Shown here: positions 36,068 through 43,311 of the stretch, piece by piece
Layout of the letters: every line of letters starts with the position of its first letter
Position numbering within the stretch: position 1 is the stretch's first letter
The notes under the pieces: generated by a model
What the model was told of the DNA's origin: nothing
Seen by the model: only the letters and a program-made list of their open reading frames with translations
Databases searched by the model: none
Source of the DNA: Chitinispirillaceae bacterium
Lineage (GTDB): Bacteria; Fibrobacterota; Chitinivibrionia; Chitinivibrionales; Chitinispirillaceae
DNA: 64,000 nt
Reading direction: 5' to 3'
Assembly (NCBI GenBank): GCA_016932075.1
Contig: JAFGDP010000113.1
Span: 62,001 to 126,000, forward strand
Translations under genes and position numbers: made by a program

Positions 36068-37282
36068 TTATGGGTTGGTTTTTTCGCGTGTTTCGTGTTT
36101 TCCGTGCTTAATGGTTTTCTCGTCATGGCGGACAAAGAAATGAACCACGAAAGACACGAAATACACGAAAGGTTTTAACGAGACTGCATGGGGTCTGCAA
36201 ATCGCGCGCCGGACATAGCAGCGTTTAGCCATCACCGCCCCTGCAATGGTCCCAAGCACATTCAACACCACGTCCGACATCTGCGAGCTTCGGGTCGGAA
36301 TATATGCCTGTGCCAGTTCGAAAAGCAGGCTGATCGCAATGCCGGCAAGAACGGTTGCCAGCAGTTTGTGGCGTCTTGCAGAACCGCCCAAAGACCAAAG
36401 GAGCGCGGAAAAGAAAAAACCGAACGGAACAAAGCCGAACAGGTTTACTACGACGTCGGATGCATAATGCGCGGTAAATTTAAAGTCTTCCCACGGCATG
36501 CTGAGAATGCGTTTCTGCGGAATGGAAAACAGGGCAGGGATGGTGATGTTGCACATTTTTCCACTGCGATCGCGCGCTATGTCTCCGTTGCGCTCGTCAA
36601 AGGAGTAGGAAGCCAAGGAAGCTTCGGTATCCTGCATTGTCAGTGAACTCAGCCATTGATGATAGCGCTCCAGCACGTTCTCTTTGCTGAATACGGTGCC
36701 ATGCAAGGATAAGGAATACAGTTCGCCTCTCCAGGGATTGGTTGCGCTGGCGGAATTCCCGAGTATCAGCCGGCCGAGCGATCCGTTGCTGTCACAGAGA
36801 TCAAACCTGCGCGTAGAGCTTGCGTGAATGCCGTTTATATACAGATCGGTCCCCTGATTGCGGCTTGAGGTGATGGTGACGAAACAGGGTTTTTCCGGAC
36901 TCGCAAATTTGCCGATGTGCAGTCTGCTGTTTTTAAGGTATTTGGCAGGCGATTTCATGACCATGAGCGAGCTGTCCCACTGGCACAGGGCCGCATGGCT
37001 TTGGCCGCGGTTGTCCCACAAGTTGAAAATCACTGCAAGATGTTTTCTGCGCTGCATGGGCGGCTTTAGAGCCAGTTCGATGGAGAGCGATTCGGGAGAC
37101 CGTGCCAGGCAAGGTTTACCGGCAAAGGCTATGCCCATTTTGCCGAAACGTATGCCGTTTTGATCGGCGATCCAGGATGCGGTGTTACGAAACCTGAACC
37201 CCTCGGGTCTGAGCCCTGCGGCGAACATGATCGCACAACACAGTACGGTGCAAGAGGAAAAAATCACGCTCTGTCGGTTCAT
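36068..37282 (-). CDS. LamG-like/VanZ membrane protein with repeat-encoded C-terminus
   Basis: A 404-aa protein from ATG 37282 (the frame is open to 37516, with another ATG at 37339). An N-terminal membrane segment is followed by a beta-sandwich, LamG/concanavalin-like region (VTITSSRNQGTDLYINGI; LGNSASATNPWRGELYSL), then a VanZ region of three to four helices (VNLFGFVPFGFFFSALLWS; RSSQMSDVVLNVLGTIAG). VanZ-family proteins occur with exosortases in some lineages. The final 30-odd residues (for example VSFVVHFFVRHDEKT) come from dispersed repeat copy D. Its paralog is at 50594-51661. The gene diverges from the exosortase gene. Confidence 0.78.
   Translation of the reverse strand: MNRQSVIFSSCTVLCCAIMFAAGLRPEGFRFRNTASWIADQNGIRFGKMGIAFAGKPCLARSPESLSIELALKPPMQRRKHLAVIFNLWDNRGQSHAALCQWDSSLMVMKSPAKYLKNSRLHIGKFASPEKPCFVTITSSRNQGTDLYINGIHASSTRRFDLCDSNGSLGRLILGNSASATNPWRGELYSLSLHGTVFSKENVLERYHQWLSSLTMQDTEASLASYSFDERNGDIARDRSGKMCNITIPALFSIPQKRILSMPWEDFKFTAHYASDVVVNLFGFVPFGFFFSALLWSLGGSARRHKLLATVLAGIAISLLFELAQAYIPTRSSQMSDVVLNVLGTIAGAVMAKRCYVRRAICRPHAVSLKPFVYFVSFVVHFFVRHDEKTIKHGKHETREKTNP
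36081..36157. repeat. 77-bp dispersed repeat, copy D
   Basis: Near-identical direct copy of 35161-35237 (four mismatches, no gaps). It extends on the right with the ACGAAATACACGAAA motif seen at 10441. Read on the minus strand it supplies most of the last 30 or so codons of the upstream VanZ-family protein. Confidence 0.92.
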
Positions 37283-37575
37283 GCGCCGGTAAAATACAAC
37301 ATATGCAAACACCGGTGTAGTCTCCGCATATATGCTCATGGAATATCGTATTCGAATGTCCCTTTTTGCACCATGCCTTGATGCAACTTCAGCTTCTCCC
37401 CGGCTGCTTTTTTCCCATTCGTGTCCTGGAAGCGGGCTATAGCTTTCATATTCGGAGAGGCCCCCGCGTGCCGATAGTATCGAATTTAACGGCAGGAAAT
37501 AGTATTTTCTTCCCATATCGCCGCATTTTTGATTGTTTGGCCTGTCGTGTACATTACACTAGACTGATACGCGCT
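37283..37575. promoter_or_regulatory. Divergent region between the VanZ-family and exosortase genes
   Basis: About 293 bp between the two chosen starts. Open frames reach into it from both sides but lack clear ribosome sites, so I treat it as control DNA for both genes. No sigma-54 motif is present. Confidence 0.35.
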
Positions 37576-38496
37576 ATGGGTATGCTTAATCCGTTTGAGA
37601 AAAAAAGATTGTCAATTTTTATAATTGCAGCGGTGTTTTTCATAGCCGTTTTTCATGGGACCGTCATTCTCCTTGTACGGTTCGCTTTTTCAAGCGATGC
37701 TTTTTCCTATATCCCGCTGGTCCCCATGGTCTCCCTTTTCTTTTTGTTCAAGGATAGAAAGGCGATCTTTGAAAAAACAGAATATTCGTTTTTCTTTGGT
37801 ACCGGGATCACCTCATGCGGCATGCTGCTCCATGTCATATCCTTGGTCTGGGGAGGTTCTATTTCCAGGGAAAATGGACTTACGCTGGATACCATTTCGC
37901 TGCTTGTCTCGCTGTGGGGGATATTTGTCCTCTGCTTCGGCATTGGGTCATTCAGGAAAGCGCTCTTCCCATTGCTGTTTTTGGTGTTTATCATTCCGCT
38001 ACCCAAGCTGGTCGAGCGACTGATCGTTGAAATGTTCCGTGCCGGTTCCGCCGAAATGGTCGCTTTTTACTTTACTATTATCGGGGTTCCTTTTTTTAGG
38101 GAAGGCGATACGTTTCAACTCGAGCATTTGAGGTTTTGTGTCGCGAGCCAGTGCAGCGGGATAAATTCCGGGCTTTCGCTGTTTATTGTGAGTGTCATCG
38201 CGGCAAAGGTTTTTTTAAAAAACACATGGGTTCGGGTACTGTTTATTCTGTCTGTTGTCCCTATCGGGTGGTCGAAAAACGGTTTGCGTATAGCCACTCT
38301 GACGCTTTTAGGCAGTTACGTGAATCCGGATTTTTTATCTGGTCCGTTGCATAGGCAGGGGGGCAGGCCGTTTTTTATTGTAGCCTTGTTGTTTCTGGGA
38401 GGGTCACTGTTTTTATGCAGGGTTATTGAGAAACAGATATGGAAAAAAATATCGGTTTCTGATACTTCGATGAGTGCCGAGGATGCCAAGCAATAA
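37576..38496 (+). CDS. Exosortase (EpsH/XrtA-like transpeptidase)
   Basis: A 306-aa inner-membrane protein with about eight helices, started at ATG 37576 because the open frame before it is unlike the family. The catalytic set is complete: Cys193 in SQCSGINSG, Arg238 in KNGLRIATL and His259 in LHRQGG. Exosortases cut proteins at a C-terminal PEP motif and pass them to an unknown acceptor, by analogy to sortase. The cognate substrate gene and the PrsK/PrsR regulators follow directly. Confidence 0.93.
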   Translation: MGMLNPFEKKRLSIFIIAAVFFIAVFHGTVILLVRFAFSSDAFSYIPLVPMVSLFFLFKDRKAIFEKTEYSFFFGTGITSCGMLLHVISLVWGGSISRENGLTLDTISLLVSLWGIFVLCFGIGSFRKALFPLLFLVFIIPLPKLVERLIVEMFRAGSAEMVAFYFTIIGVPFFREGDTFQLEHLRFCVASQCSGINSGLSLFIVSVIAAKVFLKNTWVRVLFILSVVPIGWSKNGLRIATLTLLGSYVNPDFLSGPLHRQGGRPFFIVALLFLGGSLFLCRVIEKQIWKKISVSDTSMSAEDAKQ

Positions 38497-38554
38497 ACAC
38501 GAGAGTACAGATCTGGATAGGGTAGATGGCAGGAAAGTCCATTTTATATGGAAC

Positions 38555-38592
38555 ATGTAAGGTTTTCCGACACAAATTTTATTTTTTTACAT
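38555..38592 (+). promoter_or_regulatory. Candidate upstream activator site (inverted ATGTAA/TTACAT)
   Basis: ATGTAA at 38555-38560 and TTACAT at 38587-38592 are inverted copies, ending 46 bases before the sigma-54 promoter. An enhancer is expected near here for a sigma-54 activator such as PrsR. This is a weak visual match. Confidence 0.3.
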
Positions 38593-38638
38593 CTTTTGGC
38601 TGAAATTAATTAAAAATGGGGATTTTATCCTATTTTTA

Positions 38639-38655
38639 TTGGCACGGATATTGCA
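38639..38655 (+). promoter_or_regulatory. Sigma-54 (RpoN) promoter of the PEP-CTERM gene
   Basis: TTGGCACGGATATTGCA carries the -24 GG and -12 GC elements exactly ten bases apart and matches the YTGGCACG-N4-TTGCW consensus at every fixed position. Transcription should begin near 38665, giving a leader of about 40 bases before the ATG at 38707. PEP-CTERM genes in PrsK/PrsR-containing genomes are known to be under sigma-54 control. Confidence 0.93.
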
Positions 38656-38706
38656 ATATAAACATGTGCAATATAATATGCATTTTAAAAAATGAGAGGT
38701 TTTTTT

Positions 38707-39522
38707 ATGAAAAAGGTGATGGTGATGATGGCAGGAGCAGTGATTTTCGCGGCAGGGGTTTTTGCGGATGATATTACCATTTATGATGGTAACTCCGATA
38801 ATGGTTCATATTCAGGCGGTGGGTGGTACAATAACGGTTGGAAATATGACACGCGAGGCGTTAAAGAAGATCATGAGGTTGAACCCAATTGCATAGGTTC
38901 TCAGGTATGGGATCTTGAAGCGTTCACTCTTGATCAGAATAATAACCTTGGAATGGTGGGCGGGTATAATTTTAATAACGGCGTGGAAAATGTGAGAGGG
39001 GGAGACATTTTTATCGCGGTTGATAATGCCCCGGTGTATGGTAAATCAAACCGTGGAAGCGGCAGTGGAAACAGCATAGTAAATAATGCTTTTAATTATG
39101 ACTATGCAATTGATCTTGTTTTTAATGAGGATGGTACAGGAGGTACCTATTACGTTTATGAATTGACAGAGGCTTCCACCGTCACCGTATATTATGGCCA
39201 GAATGATGAATCCAATCCATGGCAGTACAATAGCGGCGGTACGCTAAAAGAATCGGGTACCTTTGCCTACGCCACCAACCTTTCTGATTCAGACGTAGGC
39301 TTTGTCGGGGGATCCCATTACCAGATTTCAGGCATTGACCTTTCATTTATCGGCGGCGATAAGGAGTTCTGGGCTCATTACACAATGGAATGCGGAAACG
39401 ACAACCTCATGGGCAGGGGTACGACTCATGCGGTTCCCGAGCCGGGCTCGCTTTTACTCTTCGGCACTGGTCTGCTCGGTCTTATCGGTATTTCGGTCAT
39501 CAGAAGGAAAAAGAGAGACTAG
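38707..39522 (+). CDS. PEP-CTERM sorting-domain protein (exosortase substrate)
   Basis: A 271-aa exported protein. ATG 38707 has AGAGG upstream at a good distance; ATG 38692 is less likely. A signal peptide ends about residue 20 (FA before DDITIY). The middle is Gly/Asn/Tyr-rich, low in charge and beta-prone. The last 29 residues are a textbook sorting signal: VPEPG, a hydrophobic helix (LLLFGTGLLGLIGISVI), then RRKKRD. It is the only such protein seen in the window and is expected to be processed by the adjacent exosortase, probably to become part of the biofilm or cell-surface matrix. A strong terminator follows. Confidence 0.93.
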   Translation: MKKVMVMMAGAVIFAAGVFADDITIYDGNSDNGSYSGGGWYNNGWKYDTRGVKEDHEVEPNCIGSQVWDLEAFTLDQNNNLGMVGGYNFNNGVENVRGGDIFIAVDNAPVYGKSNRGSGSGNSIVNNAFNYDYAIDLVFNEDGTGGTYYVYELTEASTVTVYYGQNDESNPWQYNSGGTLKESGTFAYATNLSDSDVGFVGGSHYQISGIDLSFIGGDKEFWAHYTMECGNDNLMGRGTTHAVPEPGSLLLFGTGLLGLIGISVIRRKKRD

Positions 39523-39546
39523 CTTCGGTACATAATAAATCTGAAC

Positions 39547-39590
39547 AAAAGGCCGCTCCTTTAAGAAAAGGAGTGGCCTTTTGTTTTTTT
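39547..39590 (+). terminator. Intrinsic terminator after the PEP-CTERM gene
   Basis: AAAAGGCCGCTCCTTT at 39547-39562 pairs with AAAGGAGTGGCCTTTT at 39567-39582, with one G-T wobble, and is followed by a T-run to 39590. It isolates the sigma-54 transcription unit from prsK. Confidence 0.92.
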
Positions 39591-39658
39591 AACTGATGGA
39601 AGAATAGTATTTTATTACCTGCCCTGGTTCCCTGTCATTTACTTTAGGTACCATATCC

Positions 39659-41815
39659 ATGTCAATTACCCTTTTTATAATCACGTACGGGGTCCTTACA
39701 GCAGGGTTATGTTTTGCCGTATTTTTTAAGCACAAGAAGAGGCGTTCGCTATTCATTCCCGTCGTTCTTATTGCCGTAATGGCGATCGTACATGGGTTTG
39801 CCGGGAAGGCGCTTCTCCGTTTTCCGATAGGTGATGCCGGTATCGAGGTAATTAAAATTTATTATCTCTCCGCGCTGCTCATGCTGTTCGGAATGCTCGA
39901 GTCGATCCGCATTTTCTTCAGGCCTATCGCGACGAAAACCGTATTTTTAACCGATAGTGTTGAAAAGAAATCCCTGTTTTTTTCGCTGTTCCCCTGGCGT
40001 GTTTTGGTTGTTGTTTCGGCAGTCATTATTGTTTTTCTTCCCGACCCTAAACCGGTTTTATTGCCGGATTTGACGGCTGGATATGTGCTCAGCCGATTCC
40101 ACATGATTGTGCTGTATCTGCGGCTTATCCTATGCCTGGGGATACTGTTTTCCATTGAAAACATCTACCGCTACGCGCAACCGAGGCATCGGCGGATGGC
40201 GAGAATCAGCTTTATCGCTTTTGCGCTGTGTGCGATTTTTGATGGGGTGTTCACCATCCGTTTGCTGCTTTTTTCGTATCTTGATCCGCACTACCTGCAG
40301 GCCTCGATAATACTCTATGGCGTATGTATTACCACCGGCCTGTTCGGGTTTTTGCACTACCGGATCATGGATCAGAAAGTGGTGATCTCACGGGCAGGGA
40401 TCTACTCTTCAATGACGCTCATTCTGGCCGGAATGCTATTGCTTCTTCTCGGCGCAACCGCGGCATTCGTGCAAAGAGCGGGAATGCGCTTCAGCTATTT
40501 CGAGGAATTTCTCGTTGTTTTTTCAATACTGTCTTTTCTTATCATCGGGGCAAGTTCCAAATGGGTTCGATTGCGAATCGCCGGTTTTATCAACCGTCAT
40601 TTTTATCGAAGCAAGTATGATTACCGCGATCAGTTTTTCAGGTTGCACCATACCTACATGGCAGGCAGCCAGTTGAGTGATTCCATTAATCTGTTGCTTG
40701 AAAATCTGACCTATACGTTGGGAATAGGCGAGACCTTCGTTTTCCTGCGACATGCGGTAAGCGGCCATTTCTGCCTGCACCACGATCCAGATCAGGCGGA
40801 TCAGGATCAAACGGTAATAAAAGCCGATAGCCCGTTGGTATCTGTTTTCCACGACGGCGATTCCCCGTGTTTTTTTCCGGACAATTCCTATGATCGCAGG
40901 GAGATGGCCAAAAACGAGCCTTTAATCGGCAAAATGGGATTGAACGCGGTTTTTCCCATAAAAAACAACAATGAACTCGTAGGACTGTTATCCATAAAGA
41001 AACCCTCCAATAAAAACCTTGATAAAGAAGACCAGGAAATCATAAAGGTATTCGCCGTTTCGATAGGAAATGTGTACACGGCCTATCAGATGCTTCAGGA
41101 ACGATCGGAACTCAAACAGTTTGAGTCTCTCCATCACATTACCTCATTCATCATCCACGATATTAAAAATCAGGTTGCCACGTTGACACTGCTTTCGAAG
41201 AATGCCCGGACCAATATGGCAAACCCTGAGTTTCAACAGAGTCTTTTGCGGTCGATTCAGGGGTGCGCCGCGAATCTGCAGGCATTGGTTGATAAATTAT
41301 CAATGCCGGTCAATCGCGCCGTTTCCGAGGTCCAAAAGGAGGATATCAACAACATCGTCCAATCATCATTAGAGTCAACGGGAGCGCGTTCTCTTCCTTT
41401 ACTGCGGATCGAAACGTTTTTCAACGCCACCGGCACCGTACCGATCGACCGCAGATCGTTATTGTACGTACTGGACAATTTGATAAAAAATGCGATAGAG
41501 GCGATGAATGAGAATGGGACGCTCACCATAGAAACCGGCGATTGCGAGCACCTCTCTACAGCAACGCGGGAGGAAGTAGGCCTGAGCGAGCGCCAGTTGG
41601 GGGGGAAGCATGTTTTTGTGCTGGTTCGCGATACCGGTACGGGAATGGACAGCGAGTTCATGCAGCAGAACCTCTTTCACCCTTTCAGCAGTACCAAAGA
41701 TAAAGGGATCGGTATCGGGCTGTACCAGAGCAAGACCCTGGTTGAACGGATGGGCGGTTATTTGCTCTGCGTTTCCAGACTTGGCGTTGGAACGACCTTC
41801 TGTTGTATATTATAA
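39659..41815 (+). CDS. prsK: PEP-CTERM system sensor histidine kinase PrsK
   Basis: A 718-aa membrane histidine kinase. The first 310 or so residues contain about eight membrane helices, then a GAF-like domain (near 340-470; MGLNAVFPIKNNNELVGLL), then a dimerisation segment with the phospho-accepting His500 in IIHDIKNQVATL, and an ATPase domain (DNLIKNAIEAMNENG; RDTGTGMD; FHPFSSTKDKGIGIGLYQSK). PrsK phosphorylates PrsR, encoded immediately downstream. The start ATG 39659 lies about 70 bases after the PEP-CTERM terminator. The signal sensed by the membrane part is unknown. Confidence 0.92.
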   Translation: MSITLFIITYGVLTAGLCFAVFFKHKKRRSLFIPVVLIAVMAIVHGFAGKALLRFPIGDAGIEVIKIYYLSALLMLFGMLESIRIFFRPIATKTVFLTDSVEKKSLFFSLFPWRVLVVVSAVIIVFLPDPKPVLLPDLTAGYVLSRFHMIVLYLRLILCLGILFSIENIYRYAQPRHRRMARISFIAFALCAIFDGVFTIRLLLFSYLDPHYLQASIILYGVCITTGLFGFLHYRIMDQKVVISRAGIYSSMTLILAGMLLLLLGATAAFVQRAGMRFSYFEEFLVVFSILSFLIIGASSKWVRLRIAGFINRHFYRSKYDYRDQFFRLHHTYMAGSQLSDSINLLLENLTYTLGIGETFVFLRHAVSGHFCLHHDPDQADQDQTVIKADSPLVSVFHDGDSPCFFPDNSYDRREMAKNEPLIGKMGLNAVFPIKNNNELVGLLSIKKPSNKNLDKEDQEIIKVFAVSIGNVYTAYQMLQERSELKQFESLHHITSFIIHDIKNQVATLTLLSKNARTNMANPEFQQSLLRSIQGCAANLQALVDKLSMPVNRAVSEVQKEDINNIVQSSLESTGARSLPLLRIETFFNATGTVPIDRRSLLYVLDNLIKNAIEAMNENGTLTIETGDCEHLSTATREEVGLSERQLGGKHVFVLVRDTGTGMDSEFMQQNLFHPFSSTKDKGIGIGLYQSKTLVERMGGYLLCVSRLGVGTTFCCIL

Positions 41816-41944
41816 CAGCGGAAAGGCGCAATGAATTTTTATTCAGATGAGGCAACTACGAGAACAGGGTAGTTACCGGAACAGACCGATCCTGAACAAT
41901 ACCAACGATCGGTAACGCCTGCTCACCAGCGAAATCGCAGCCAA

Positions 41945-43297
41945 ATGAATACCGTGCTCATCGTCGAAGACAATGCCGCCCTTCGTGAACAGATGAAGTG
42001 GGCGTTACAGGGCGAATACAGCGTTTTAGAGGCGGATTCGTCAGCGAGCTGCGCGATGGCCGTTGAAAAACATAATCCTGACCTTGTCTGCCTGGACATG
42101 GGCCTCGATAATATCCCGGATAAAGGTCTTGTGGTTATCGATGCGGTCCTGACGCTGAATCGCCGGGCCAAAATCATTGTTATTACCGCGAACACTTCCG
42201 AAACGCTTGGCGCCGAAGCCATCCGCAGGGGCGCGTTCGACTACCTTAAAAAGCCGGTTGATATCGACCACCTTAAGGTCATTCTTTCGCGCGCCGTTCG
42301 CCTCTTGTCGTTTCAGGCCGAGCCGCTGGAAAATGGAAACAGACCGGGGATCGAAAGCGCACCGTCGCAATATATTATCGGCCAAAGCGAAAGCATGCGG
42401 CATATTTTTGAACTGGTGCGGAAACTGGGCATGACCGACGTCAATGTGCTCATTACCGGGGAGAGCGGGACCGGTAAGGAGGTGTGCGCACGGGCCATAC
42501 ACCATAACAGTCCTCGGCGCGAGCAGCCTTTTGTTCCCATCAACTGCGGTGCGATCCCGGAAACGCTCCTGGAATCGGAACTGTTCGGTTATACGAAGGG
42601 CGCATTTACCGGAGCCGTCTCGGATAAAAAGGGACTCATCGAGTCCGCGGAAAACGGCACGCTTTTTCTCGATGAAATTGGCGATATGCCTAAGAATCTT
42701 CAGGTTAAATTGCTCAGGTTCATAGAGGACCAGAAGTACCAGCCGCTCGGGAGTATGGCATTGCTTTCAAGCAATGTACGGATCATCGCGGCAACGCATA
42801 GCGCACATGCGAAAGACGCTGAAAAGGGCGTTTTGCGTTCGGACCTCTATTACCGGTTAAGCGAGTTTGAAATCCATCTGCCGCCGTTGCGGGAACGGGG
42901 GGAAGATGTTCTGCTGCTTGCCGGAGCGATTATCGAACGCAATCGCGAAAAGTTCAACCTCCCCCGTCTTGCACTCAGTTCCCGTGCGAAAAAAGCACTG
43001 CAGACCTATGCATGGCCGGGCAATGTCAGGGAACTGGAAAATAAATTGAGCAGGGCCGCAATAGTATGCGTAAACCAGACGATAGAGGAGGAAGATCTGC
43101 AGCTTTCCTCGGGGGCCGACATGCGCATGGGGTTGAAAGATGCACGGGAACAATTCGAAAAGGAGTATCTGCAGAAAGCGCTTCAAAAGTCACATTTCGT
43201 GATTTCCACCGCTGCGGAGCTTTTGGGGATCAGCCGTCCGACATTGTACGATATGATCAAAAAGCATGGAATATCGGTCAAGGAACCTTCCGCGTAA
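41945..43297 (+). CDS. prsR: PEP-CTERM system sigma-54 response regulator PrsR
   Basis: A 450-aa NtrC-class activator. The receiver domain has acidic E8/D9, phospho-acceptor D51 and the YLKKP lysine. The AAA+ domain has Walker A GESGTGKE (173-180) and the sigma-54 contact loop GAFTGA at 219-224. A Fis-type helix-turn-helix ends the protein (TAAELLGISRPTLYDMIKK). It should activate the sigma-54 promoter at 38639. The 129-bp gap after prsK has no obvious terminator, so the two are probably co-transcribed. Confidence 0.93.
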   Translation: MNTVLIVEDNAALREQMKWALQGEYSVLEADSSASCAMAVEKHNPDLVCLDMGLDNIPDKGLVVIDAVLTLNRRAKIIVITANTSETLGAEAIRRGAFDYLKKPVDIDHLKVILSRAVRLLSFQAEPLENGNRPGIESAPSQYIIGQSESMRHIFELVRKLGMTDVNVLITGESGTGKEVCARAIHHNSPRREQPFVPINCGAIPETLLESELFGYTKGAFTGAVSDKKGLIESAENGTLFLDEIGDMPKNLQVKLLRFIEDQKYQPLGSMALLSSNVRIIAATHSAHAKDAEKGVLRSDLYYRLSEFEIHLPPLRERGEDVLLLAGAIIERNREKFNLPRLALSSRAKKALQTYAWPGNVRELENKLSRAAIVCVNQTIEEEDLQLSSGADMRMGLKDAREQFEKEYLQKALQKSHFVISTAAELLGISRPTLYDMIKKHGISVKEPSA

Positions 43298-43311
43298 AAG
43301 ACATAGTCAGG

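Noticed and set aside
35161..36157. CRISPR array or transposon
   Set aside because: Only two long repeats with unequal, coding content between them and no transposase or cas gene.
36975..36994. Sigma-54-like TGGCAC motif
   Set aside because: The GG-to-GC spacing is nine bases instead of ten and it lies inside a gene.
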